Positions 46,171 through 55,127 of a stretch of 64,000 nt of DNA are shown piece after piece (positions within the stretch are counted from its first letter, which is position 1; the number at the start of each line of letters is the position of its first letter). Source of the stretch: Beijerinckiaceae bacterium (lineage in GTDB: Bacteria > Pseudomonadota > Alphaproteobacteria > Rhizobiales > Beijerinckiaceae); contig CANJWR010000004.1 of assembly GCA_947478455.1 (NCBI GenBank), positions 1 to 64,000 on the forward strand, read 5' to 3'. A model generated the notes under the pieces. The model saw nothing but the letters and a program-made list of their open reading frames with translations, was not told the origin of the DNA and searched no databases. Made by a program: the position numbers and the translations under genes.

Positions 46171-48183
46171 TTGATCCCGACGCGTGAAGTTTACTGGAAC
46201 ATCAGCAATATCTGGTTGATGTATGTGCTGTTCTGCTTCGCGGCGGCAGCCTTTGCGTATGGATTCTGGCGACACATCCGCGCCTGGGGGGCGACGCTCC
46301 CGGCAGATCGCGCTGGCCGGGTGGGCGAACGGCTGGCGGGCTTCGCAAAATATGTCTTCGGTCAGGCGCGCATTCACGGCCTCGGGCGGCCGTCGCGGCT
46401 GCGGCACATCTATGCCGGGACTTTCCACGGCTTTTTCTTTTTCGGTCTGATCATTCTGTTCGTCGGCACGCTGGTGGTGATGGCGCAGGAAGATTTCGGC
46501 CTGCACATCATGCAGGGGACGTTCTACCTCTGGTTCCAGTCGCTGGCTCTCGATCTGGCGGGGCTGTTTGCGATTGTCGGTCTTTGCATGGCGATGGCGC
46601 GGCGGTTGTTCTTCAAGCCGGACCGGCTGGAAAACACGCAACGAGAACTGTTCAACGCGCCGGTGCTGCTGGTCATTCTGGTAACGGGTTTCACAATTGA
46701 AGGCCTGCGCATCGCGGCCACCAACGATCCATGGGCCGCTTGGTCGCCCGTCGGGGCGCTGGCCGCGAAGGCGCTCGCTGCCGCAATCCCGGCCGAAGGT
46801 TTGCGCCCGCTGCATGCCTCGCTCTGGTGGTTCCATCTGGTGACGGTTCTGGCGCTGTTCGCTGCGCTGCCCTACACGAAATTGCGGCACGTCTTCACCG
46901 CTCCGTTGAACATTTATTTTCGTCCGCTCGACGCACGCGGGGCGATACTCAAGCCCATCGATCTGGAAACGGCTGAAAGTTTCGGCGTGAAGGCGCTCGA
47001 TCAATTCAGTTTCAAAAGTCTGCTCGATCTCGACGCCTGCACCGAATGTGGCCGCTGTCAGGATGCTTGCCCTGCCTTTGCGTCCGGCAAGCCGCTGTCG
47101 CCGAAGAAGGTGATCTTCGACCTGCGCGATCTGCTGCACGAGAAGCGCGACTCAGAGGGCGCAATCGAGACCGACGCCGCCACGCTGGTTCCGGACCTCA
47201 TCGGCGAAAATGCGCTCTGGGCCTGCACCACCTGCATGGCCTGCATGGAGGCGTGCCCGGTTTTCATCGAGCATGTGCCGAAGATCGTCGATATGCGCCG
47301 CTATCTGGTGATGGAGGAGGGGCGCTTCCCGGACACGATGCAGCAATCCGTGCGCAGCATGGAATCGCGCGGCCATCCGTTCCCGGGCAATACGATGGGG
47401 CGTCTCGACTGGTGCAAGGATCTCGACGTTCGGGTGCTCGCAGAAGGTGAAAGCGCTGAATATCTTTACTGGGTCGGTTGCGCGACGGCGCTCAACGCCC
47501 GCAATCACAGCACCGCGCGGGCGCTGGTGAACATCCTCAACGAAGCCAGAGTGGATTTCGGCATTCTGGGAGAGGCGGAGCATTGCACGGGCGATCCGGC
47601 GCGCCGCATGGGCAACGAATATCTGTTCCAGACCCTGGCGCAGCAAAACATCGCGACGTTTGAATCCCGTTCCGTGCAGAAGATCATCACCACCTGCCCG
47701 CATTGCCTGAATTCGCTTAAGAACGAATATTCGGCGTTCGGGACAAAATATGAGGTGGTGCATCACAGCCAATTGCTGGCGGATCTGGTGGCAAGCGGGC
47801 GCTACGCGCCGCACGGTGATTACAACGCCAGCGTCACGTTCCACGATTCCTGCTATCTGGGCCGCTACAACGGCGTGTTCGATGAGCCGCGCGAAGTGAT
47901 TGCAGCGCGGGCCGGAACCAGTATGATCGAGATGGAACGTCACCGCGAAGCAAGCTTCTGTTGTGGCGCAGGCGGCGGAAGAATGTGGATGGAGGAGCCG
48001 CTCGAAAATCGTGTCAGCAATCTGCGCGCGCGACAGGCGCTGGAAACCGGCGCCGATGTTGTGGGAGTGAGCTGTCCGTTTTGCATGACGATGCTCGAGG
48101 AAGCCGTGAATGCCGAAAAAGGCGGTCGCGATGTGCGCGTTCTCGACATTGCCGAATTGCTCCACGGTCCGGAGCGGAAATAA
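46171..48183 (+). CDS. membrane Fe-S oxidoreductase (NarI-like TM + ferredoxin + two CCG domains), EtfAB:quinone oxidoreductase (EMO)-like
   Basis: Five or so TM helices, then CTECGRCQDACP, CTTCMACMEACPV, and CCG-type motifs (TTCPHCLNSLKNEY; HDSCYLGRYNGVFDEPR..CCGAGGGRMWME). Followed by etfB/etfA. Confidence 0.88.
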   Translation: MIPTREVYWNISNIWLMYVLFCFAAAAFAYGFWRHIRAWGATLPADRAGRVGERLAGFAKYVFGQARIHGLGRPSRLRHIYAGTFHGFFFFGLIILFVGTLVVMAQEDFGLHIMQGTFYLWFQSLALDLAGLFAIVGLCMAMARRLFFKPDRLENTQRELFNAPVLLVILVTGFTIEGLRIAATNDPWAAWSPVGALAAKALAAAIPAEGLRPLHASLWWFHLVTVLALFAALPYTKLRHVFTAPLNIYFRPLDARGAILKPIDLETAESFGVKALDQFSFKSLLDLDACTECGRCQDACPAFASGKPLSPKKVIFDLRDLLHEKRDSEGAIETDAATLVPDLIGENALWACTTCMACMEACPVFIEHVPKIVDMRRYLVMEEGRFPDTMQQSVRSMESRGHPFPGNTMGRLDWCKDLDVRVLAEGESAEYLYWVGCATALNARNHSTARALVNILNEARVDFGILGEAEHCTGDPARRMGNEYLFQTLAQQNIATFESRSVQKIITTCPHCLNSLKNEYSAFGTKYEVVHHSQLLADLVASGRYAPHGDYNASVTFHDSCYLGRYNGVFDEPREVIAARAGTSMIEMERHREASFCCGAGGGRMWMEEPLENRVSNLRARQALETGADVVGVSCPFCMTMLEEAVNAEKGGRDVRVLDIAELLHGPERK

Positions 48184-48217
48184 TCAGGTTCAAGAATTTC
48201 AACATTGGAGGAAGAAT

Positions 48218-49711
48218 ATGAAGACTGAGGTGTGTGACGTTGTCGTTGTCGGTTTCGGCAATGCGGCGCAGGCCGCGGCCTTTGCGGCCTATCAGGCTGG
48301 CGCCAAGGTGATCATCATCGAGAAGGCGCCGGAGAACAAGCGCGGCGGCAACACCTGGCACAGCCATGGCGCGCAGTTCCGTCATTGTCATAACGGCATC
48401 GCGGACGAGAAGCCCCTGTTGCCGCATGTGCCCGAGTCTGAATGGGCCAAGATCAAGATCGAACCCTATACGCAGGACGATTTCTACGCCGATCTGATGC
48501 GCGTGACGCGCGGCCGCTCGATTCCGGAACTGGCAGAAATGCTCGTCCGTGAATCCTATCCCACCGTGCGGTGGATGCGGGAATCGGGCGTCGAGTTCGA
48601 CATACTTTACGGCGGCGCGGTCCCCGACAAGGAGGGCAATTTCCGCTGGCATCACGGCGCGAGCTTCATTCACTCGAAGGATGGCGGCGCGGGCCTCGTG
48701 ACCGGCTGGCATCGGGTTCTCAAGAAGCACAATATCGACATTCGCTTCGAGACGGGGGCCGCCAAACTGGTGACCGACGAGAAGGGCGGCGTTACCGGCC
48801 TCGTCTGTCTCACACCGGATGGCTACATCCAGATCAACTGCAAGAGCGTTGTGCTCGCTTGCGGCGGCTTCCAGGCCAATCCGGCGATGCGCGTGCAATA
48901 TCTGGGCGCAGGCTGGGACGTCGCAAAATGTCGCGGCAGCAGCTACGACACCGGCGACGGGCACATCATTGCGCAGGAAATCGGCGCGCAGGTCGTTGGT
49001 CACTGGGGCGGCGCGCATGCAACCCCGATTGACGCCGATGCTGGCGAATACGAGGGCGGCTTTCTCGATCCCGAAACCCGTCGCCACCGCACGCATCGTT
49101 ATGCGTGGACATGGGGCATCATGGTCAACACGCTGGGCAAGCGCTTCATCGACGAGGGCGAGGACTTCCACGCCTATACTTACGCCAAGACCGGACAGGA
49201 AATCGTCAAGCAGCCGAGCGCTGTCGCCTATCAGGTCTTCGACCAGAAGATGATGGAGGCCGTCGGCCGCCAGAAATACAGCGGCTGCGTCGAGGTGAAG
49301 GCCGACACGCTGAAGGAACTCGCCGAGCAACTCGAAATCAATGTCGACGGTTTCCTGCAGACGGTTGAAGAATATAACGCAGGCTGTCTGAACGATCGTC
49401 CGTTCAATGAAGTCACGCGCGATGGCCTCGCCACCAAAGGCGTCACGCCACCGAAGACCAACTGGGCGACAAAGATCGACAAGGGGCCATTCGTGGCTTA
49501 CGCCTGCACAGGTGGGCTTACTTTCACATTCGGCGGTCTGCGGGTCGATCCGAACTGTCAGGTGCTGAACAAGCTCAATCGGCCGATCCGCGGCCTTTAT
49601 GCTGCGGGTGAAATCACCGGCGGCTTCTTCTACTACAATTATCCGAGCGGCTCCGGTCTCACACGCGGCGCTGTCACGGGTCGCGTGGCGGGCCGCAGCG
49701 CTGCTGCCTGA
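48218..49711 (+). CDS. FAD-dependent dehydrogenase, TcuA (tricarballylate dehydrogenase)/fumarate-reductase-flavoprotein-like
   Basis: DVVVVGFGNAAQAAAFAAYQAGAKVIIIEKAPENKRGGNTWHSHG...GGLTFTFGGLRVDPNCQVLN...GLYAAGEITGGFFYYNYPSGSGLTRGAVTGRVAG. Confidence 0.88.
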   Translation: MKTEVCDVVVVGFGNAAQAAAFAAYQAGAKVIIIEKAPENKRGGNTWHSHGAQFRHCHNGIADEKPLLPHVPESEWAKIKIEPYTQDDFYADLMRVTRGRSIPELAEMLVRESYPTVRWMRESGVEFDILYGGAVPDKEGNFRWHHGASFIHSKDGGAGLVTGWHRVLKKHNIDIRFETGAAKLVTDEKGGVTGLVCLTPDGYIQINCKSVVLACGGFQANPAMRVQYLGAGWDVAKCRGSSYDTGDGHIIAQEIGAQVVGHWGGAHATPIDADAGEYEGGFLDPETRRHRTHRYAWTWGIMVNTLGKRFIDEGEDFHAYTYAKTGQEIVKQPSAVAYQVFDQKMMEAVGRQKYSGCVEVKADTLKELAEQLEINVDGFLQTVEEYNAGCLNDRPFNEVTRDGLATKGVTPPKTNWATKIDKGPFVAYACTGGLTFTFGGLRVDPNCQVLNKLNRPIRGLYAAGEITGGFFYYNYPSGSGLTRGAVTGRVAGRSAAA

Positions 49712-49726
49712 GCGAGAGGATCGACA

Positions 49727-50491
49727 GTGAAGATTGTTGTTTGCTGCAAGGCGGTTCCAGGTGCGGTGACCGAAGTGGCTGTGGCTCAGGGCAATGTCCT
49801 GAGCTACCGCAGCCAGTTTCAGTCGATGAATGAATGCGACGAATATGCGATGGAAGAAGCCATCGTGTTGAAGCGCCAGATGGGGGGCGAGATCATCGCC
49901 CTCACCATGGGGGGCATCACGACGCAGGACATTCTCTTTACGGCGGCCGCAAAGGGCGCGGACAAAATAGTCCGCGTCGATGCGCAGGCGCAGGATCCGC
50001 GTGCAGCAAGCATCGTTCTTGCTGCGGCGTTGAAGACGCTTGGCGCCGATCTGATTCTCACCGGCACGCAATCGCGCGATTCACTGTCGAGTTTCGTCGG
50101 CGTGGCGACGGCGCAGCAACTTGATATCCCGTTCGCATTCGCCGTCACCGCCATCGAGAAGGACGGCGACAATTCCATCAAGGTCCGCAAGGAGCTTGGC
50201 GGCGGGCGCAGCGCTGATGTGCGTCTACCGCTGCCTGCGCTGGTCTGTATTCAGACCGGCATCCAGCCGCTCAACTACGTTCCGCCTGCACGCCTCATGC
50301 GGGCGCGCCAGCAGCGTCCGACGTCGCTCTCTCTGGCCGATATTGGCCTCACGCAGGACGATCTGGCGTCGAAGGGTTACAGGATCGCCAGCGTCGCGCC
50401 GCCGGTGCGCACCGGACAGGCGACGATGATCGAAGGAACGCCGGCCGAGATTGTCAGTACACTGCTCGCCAAGATGAAAGAGGTTCGCTGA
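49727..50491 (+). CDS. etfB: electron transfer flavoprotein subunit beta
   Basis: MKIVVCCKAVPGAVTEV...NECDEYAMEEAIVLKRQ...GADLILTGTQSRDSLSSFVGVATAQQLDIPF. Confidence 0.94.
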   Translation: MKIVVCCKAVPGAVTEVAVAQGNVLSYRSQFQSMNECDEYAMEEAIVLKRQMGGEIIALTMGGITTQDILFTAAAKGADKIVRVDAQAQDPRAASIVLAAALKTLGADLILTGTQSRDSLSSFVGVATAQQLDIPFAFAVTAIEKDGDNSIKVRKELGGGRSADVRLPLPALVCIQTGIQPLNYVPPARLMRARQQRPTSLSLADIGLTQDDLASKGYRIASVAPPVRTGQATMIEGTPAEIVSTLLAKMKEVR

Positions 50492-50492
50492 C

Positions 50493-51470
50493 ATGGCCGG
50501 AAATGTTCTGATCATCGCCGAACACTGGAACGGCAAACTGGAGGGCGTGACCTTCCAGATGCTCACCAAGGGGCGCGAACTGGCCGACGCCATGGGCGTC
50601 TCACTTGAAGCACTTGTGGTCGGCGGCAATGTGGGCGGCATGGCCGAGCAACTCGCGACAGCGGGCGCGGATGCAGTGTTCGTTGTCGACGATGCTGCGC
50701 TCGCCAATGCGGCAGGCGGCTTGCAGGCCGAAGCCGCCGTTGTGGCGCTGCGCGGTATCGCGCCGCGCCTGACGCTTGTCGGTTACACGCTTGTCGGCAT
50801 GGAACTGGGGCCCGCAATTGCGGTACGGCTCGATGTGACGGCCATGACCAATTGCGTCAGCGTCGACTATGTCGATGGCGCAGTGACGGTTGCGCGCCCG
50901 GTTTACGACGGCGCGCTGCATGCACGCATTGTGCTCGACGCCGACAAGCCGGCGCTCGTGGCCTTGCAGAAAGGCGCGACGCCGACGGCGGAACTCGCAT
51001 CGAAGAATGCGTCAGTCCAAAAGCTCGCCATCGATGTGAGCTCTCTGCCGAAGCGCGGCGAGATCGTGCAGTTTATCGAGGAGCCGGTTAGCGACATCGA
51101 CATCACCAAGGCGGACATCATCGTGTCGGCGGGGCGCGGCCTCGGAGAAGCTTCCAAGCTGCCGATGATCGACGAATGCGCAAAGGCGCTGGGTGGCCTC
51201 ATGGGATGTTCGCGTCCACTTGTCGATCAGGGCTGGTTGCCGCGCGAGCGGCAGGTGGGGGCTTCCGGCAAGACCGTGACGCCGCGCGTCTATATCGCCT
51301 GCGGCATTTCGGGCGCCAGTCAACATCTGGCAGGCATGAGCGAATCGCGCATGATCGTCGCCATCAACAAGGATGCGAATGCGCCGATCTTTCAGGTCGC
51401 GCATTATGGCATTGTTGGAGACCTTTTCGAGATTGTGCCGGAACTGACCGCGCAGGCGCGCAAGGGCTGA
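50493..51470 (+). CDS. etfA: electron transfer flavoprotein subunit alpha
   Basis: VLIIAEHWNGKLEGVTFQMLTKGRELADAMG...IIVSAGRGLGEASKLPMIDECAKALGG...RQVGASGKTVTPRVYIACGISGASQHLAGM. Confidence 0.95.
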   Translation: MAGNVLIIAEHWNGKLEGVTFQMLTKGRELADAMGVSLEALVVGGNVGGMAEQLATAGADAVFVVDDAALANAAGGLQAEAAVVALRGIAPRLTLVGYTLVGMELGPAIAVRLDVTAMTNCVSVDYVDGAVTVARPVYDGALHARIVLDADKPALVALQKGATPTAELASKNASVQKLAIDVSSLPKRGEIVQFIEEPVSDIDITKADIIVSAGRGLGEASKLPMIDECAKALGGLMGCSRPLVDQGWLPRERQVGASGKTVTPRVYIACGISGASQHLAGMSESRMIVAINKDANAPIFQVAHYGIVGDLFEIVPELTAQARKG

Positions 51471-51514
51471 CGCATGGAAGCTTTGCAGAATAAATCAAAA
51501 AGGGAGGGGATGAG

Positions 51515-52528
51515 ATGAAGAAAAGGGCAATCGCCGCTTTGGGTTTTCTGGCTGCAATCTCGGCCAGTCCCGTTGCGCAGGCCGATCCGGTCGAGGATTT
51601 TTACAAGGGCCGGCAGATCAAGGCCATTGTGGGAAATCCCGCGGGCAGCGATTACGACAACTGGATGCGTCTGATGACGCGTCACTGGGGCAGGTTCATT
51701 CCCGGCAAGCCGACATTCATCGTGGTGAACATGCCCGGCGCCGGACAGATCATCGCCGCAAATCACGTGGCGAATCTCGCCGATCGCGATGGATCCGTGG
51801 TGGCTTTTACCGAGCGTGCGATTCCCTATCTGGTGCTGACCGGCGACAAGAATATCCGCTTCGATCCGCGCGATCTGAACTGGATCGGCAGCCCTGAACT
51901 GACCAACCGCACCTGCGTGGCCATCAAGGGCGCGCCGGTTCAGACGGCGGAGGAATTGTTCGAGAAGGAACTCATTGTTGGGGGGGCTGGCGCCGGCACC
52001 TCCGTCACCAACACGCCGATTCTGTTGAGCCGCCTGCTTGGCATGAAGTTCAAACTGATTGAAGGTTACGGCAGCGCCGATGCGGTGATCCTCGCGATGG
52101 AACGCGGCGAGGTGCAGGGCATTTGCCAGACGGTCGGGGGCATCAGCCGCGGCCATCCGGATGCTTTTTCGTCCGGCAAGTTCAAGCCGCTGTTCACGAT
52201 GGAGCATGAGCCGGTGCCGGGCCTCAACGCGCCGATCATCTACAAGTTCACGAAGAACGAAGAACAAAATCAGGTGATTTCGTTCTACAATTCGAGCCTC
52301 GAACTCGGTCGTCCGGTGGTGACGACCCCGGGCGTTCCGGCCGAACGAGTGGAGGCCTTGCGGCGTTCCTTCGATGCGATGATGGTCGACAAGGAATTCC
52401 TTGACGAAGCCAAACGTCTGGGATTTGACATCACATTGCGGAAGGGCGAGCACCTTCAGCAAGTCGTGCATGAGTTAATGAACACGAAGCCTGAAATCAT
52501 CAAGCGCGCCGCCGATCTGATGCGTTAA
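51515..52528 (+). CDS. TctC/Bug-family tripartite tricarboxylate transporter substrate-binding protein
   Basis: Signal peptide; DFYKGRQIKAIVGNPAGSDYDNWMRLMTRHWGRFIPGKPTFIVVNMPGAGQIIAANHVANLADRDG. Confidence 0.9.
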   Translation: MKKRAIAALGFLAAISASPVAQADPVEDFYKGRQIKAIVGNPAGSDYDNWMRLMTRHWGRFIPGKPTFIVVNMPGAGQIIAANHVANLADRDGSVVAFTERAIPYLVLTGDKNIRFDPRDLNWIGSPELTNRTCVAIKGAPVQTAEELFEKELIVGGAGAGTSVTNTPILLSRLLGMKFKLIEGYGSADAVILAMERGEVQGICQTVGGISRGHPDAFSSGKFKPLFTMEHEPVPGLNAPIIYKFTKNEEQNQVISFYNSSLELGRPVVTTPGVPAERVEALRRSFDAMMVDKEFLDEAKRLGFDITLRKGEHLQQVVHELMNTKPEIIKRAADLMR

Positions 52529-52553
52529 CCGCTCTTTTCATGAATGAACCTTG

Positions 52554-52580
52554 CGCCGTGCGGGACCGTCCCGCGCGGCG
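52554..52580 (+). terminator. strong hairpin, candidate operon-end terminator
   Basis: CGCCGTGCGGGA-CCG-TCCCGCGCGGCG: 12-bp stem with one G-T pair, 3-nt loop; downstream tattcattt is only weakly T-rich. Confidence 0.5.
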
Positions 52581-52740
52581 TATTCATTTCTGGCGACGTG
52601 TTCAAAACTGAAACGGCTTTTGCTGAAGCGTTTCTGTCTGAAACAGTTTTGCCGTTTCGGTTCAGGTCTGGAACTTGCTGCGCGCGATACAGCGAAGGCG
52701 TCCCTGTTGTGGCGCGCCAATTCGGGACTGGATCGCACGT

Positions 52741-53904
52741 ATGAAACTTTTCCGCACGGGCTGGCCGCGCATTGCCGATATGCTGTCGCCGCTGGAGAAC
52801 AATCTGACGGCGTTGCGCCTTGTGGCCGCACTTTGTGTGGTGGTTTCGCATGCGGCCCTGCTGAAGACCGGTTACGAAGAAGCCGAGCCACTGGCGGGCG
52901 TGATGACCTACACGCTGGGCGAACATGCGCTGCATGCCTTCTTCTATATATCCGGCCTGACAATTGCGGCGAGCCTTGCGCGCAGCACATCCGTCGTCGA
53001 CTTCGCGACTGCGCGCATATTGCGCATCTGGCCGGCGTTGATGATTGTCTCCGGCATTCTGGCGCTCGCGGTCGGGCCTCTGCTCGGTCAATTGCCCATC
53101 GCGGATTATTTCCGCGATACATCCTGGTCAGCTTACCTGGCGAGCGCGCCGCTACTTGCTACGTCAGGTAAAGGTCTCGCGGGTCTCTTCGTCGACAGTC
53201 CACTTTTGCCGATCGCCAATGGCGCGCCCTGGACGCTGAAATACGAAGTCATCTGTTACATCGTGCTGGCATTCGGGATGGTTCTTGGAGGCAAGGCCCG
53301 GATGCGCACCGCGCTCTGGGTTCCGGTGCTGACCCTTGCGGCCGGGCTCTGGATGATGAAGCTCCCTCCGGAAGCGCGTGAGACCTACATCGATCACATC
53401 GCTCGGTTATGGTTTGCGTTCGGCCTCGGGGTCATCACATGGCAGGCAGCAGACAAGTTACGCCCGTCGGTGCTCATCATGGCCGGGCTCGGGTTCGATC
53501 TCTGGCTGGCCCTCGGCGGACCCTTCGAGAGGCCGCTATCGGTCATGTTTGTTGCGTCGATTGTATTGGTGTTCGCAGCTATTCCGGCTGCCGGATTGAG
53601 GCGCCTTACTAACAAGATCGACTTGTCCTATGGCGTCTACATCGTCGCCTGGCCGGTGACGCAAATTATTGTCGAGAAGGCACCGCTTCTTCCGCTGTGG
53701 GCTGTGATGGTTGCGGCGGTCGTTGTGTCAATGGTCCTGGCCTATGCCTCGTGGACATTCATCGAGAAGCCTGCGTTAGGGTTGCGTCCTTACATCGCGG
53801 GCTCGCTCCATCAGGCAGGTCGCGGGTGCCGTGATCTGTTTTCAGCCATGCGCGCGAAACTGTTACGCAAAAATGCAATCCTGGATTCAACGCCCGGCAA
53901 ATAG
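52741..53904 (+). CDS. acyltransferase family 3 membrane protein (OafA/YrhL-like)
   Basis: NLTALRLVAALCVVVSHAALLKTGYEEAEPL...HALHAFFYISGLTIAASLARSTSVVDFATARILRIWPAL. Confidence 0.92.
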   Translation: MKLFRTGWPRIADMLSPLENNLTALRLVAALCVVVSHAALLKTGYEEAEPLAGVMTYTLGEHALHAFFYISGLTIAASLARSTSVVDFATARILRIWPALMIVSGILALAVGPLLGQLPIADYFRDTSWSAYLASAPLLATSGKGLAGLFVDSPLLPIANGAPWTLKYEVICYIVLAFGMVLGGKARMRTALWVPVLTLAAGLWMMKLPPEARETYIDHIARLWFAFGLGVITWQAADKLRPSVLIMAGLGFDLWLALGGPFERPLSVMFVASIVLVFAAIPAAGLRRLTNKIDLSYGVYIVAWPVTQIIVEKAPLLPLWAVMVAAVVVSMVLAYASWTFIEKPALGLRPYIAGSLHQAGRGCRDLFSAMRAKLLRKNAILDSTPGK

Positions 53905-53921
53905 TCGCTGCAGCTCGCAAC

Positions 53922-53954
53922 AAAAAAGTCCGCCGGGCGTTTCGCCGGGCGGAC
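53922..53954 (-). terminator. rho-independent terminator of outer-membrane-protein gene
   Basis: Minus strand GTCCGCCCGGCGAAACGCCCGGCGGACTTTTTTG. Confidence 0.8.
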
Positions 53955-53983
53955 CTGTCTGACAAACTATCTGAGTTCCAAGC

Positions 53984-54913
53984 CTAGAACGCAACAGCCA
54001 GTTTGGCGCGGAAGATCGAGCGTTCGAAATTGTCGAGATCGAGCCGCAGACCCGGTGTGGCTGCCGCGCGACCGGAGAGTTGGGGAAGATAGACGGCGTT
54101 GAACGCGATCTTGTCCGTAATTTTCCAGAAAAGTGTCGGGCCGAAGAAGAGGGCGTCGCCCTGCTTGTTCTTGAAGAAGTAGTCTCCGAAGGACGTCACG
54201 TATTTGGCTTCCACACCCACCATTACCTTGTCGGAAAAAGCATAGGTGAGGGCGGTCGAAATGTTGGTCGTCGATGACCGCGCCATCTGGTCCTTCATGC
54301 CGACAACCTCTTGGACGCCTGGAGCCCAGTTGAAGTTCGCCGCCCAATAAAGCTTGTCGGGAATGAGGACAGCATCAATGAGGAGTTTGGCTTCTGCCGA
54401 AAAGCCCTGCGCGTGAATTCCGCTAGGGCCGTCAATCCGGCTCCAGCGCGGCTCGAGCCGGATGGTCACGCCGAACGGATTGCTGAGCGAACGTTCCACC
54501 AGTTTGTAGGCGAACTCCGCCGACACGCCGTCGAAATTGTAGCCCGTGCGGTCGACCGGCTGGACCGTCACGTTCTTCATGTTGTGGTAGGCCCCGAACA
54601 GCGAAATCGCCGCAGCGAAATTGTCCGTGATCGTGCGGCTGTATTCGAGTTTCTGGGTCAGCACCCCATACGTTCCGTCACGCTTGCCGATACGAAAATC
54701 ATTTTCGAGCGCCACGCCATGGTCGCCGGCCTTGCCGAGATCGGTCGGGCTGGTGAATCCGAAAATGTCTTCGCCGGGGACGCCCGGAGCTTCCTCGACC
54801 GCGGGGGTGGGCGTGCGCTTGACGTCAGCTGCGTGTGTAACGCCGGCCAGAGCCGAAAATGATCCAAACGCCAGAACAGCAGCGCCCAAACGCGCCTTTT
54901 CGCCGAATATCAT
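53984..54913 (-). CDS. exported outer-membrane beta-barrel-like protein
   Basis: Signal peptide; alternating amphipathic strands; C-terminal aromatic residue (FRAKLAVAF*). Confidence 0.7.
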   Translation of the reverse strand: MIFGEKARLGAAVLAFGSFSALAGVTHAADVKRTPTPAVEEAPGVPGEDIFGFTSPTDLGKAGDHGVALENDFRIGKRDGTYGVLTQKLEYSRTITDNFAAAISLFGAYHNMKNVTVQPVDRTGYNFDGVSAEFAYKLVERSLSNPFGVTIRLEPRWSRIDGPSGIHAQGFSAEAKLLIDAVLIPDKLYWAANFNWAPGVQEVVGMKDQMARSSTTNISTALTYAFSDKVMVGVEAKYVTSFGDYFFKNKQGDALFFGPTLFWKITDKIAFNAVYLPQLSGRAAATPGLRLDLDNFERSIFRAKLAVAF

Positions 54914-55127
54914 TTGAAGCCCCCAGCCGTGTATGTGTTTTATCTATTTCGTATGAGCTTTGTGTGCCTGTCAAACTTGATCTTGAATCACGAACCTTGT
55001 TGCTTGTCGATCCTCCTGCGTCTTGAGCCGGTTCACAATGCAATCAGGCTGTGGACGAATTGCTTTTCATAAAGGTGCCACAAAGGGTAGCCAGTGCAGG
55101 CTGCTCCATTGATGCCAGGTTGCCGAC

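Noticed and set aside
45988-47139. 383-aa minus-strand ORF next to tRNA-Val
   Set aside because: Antisense to the membrane Fe-S oxidoreductase; Q/R/E-rich artefact.
48014-50071. 685-aa minus-strand ORF
   Set aside because: Antisense to the TcuA-like and etfB genes; no recognisable domain, mirror-frame artefact.
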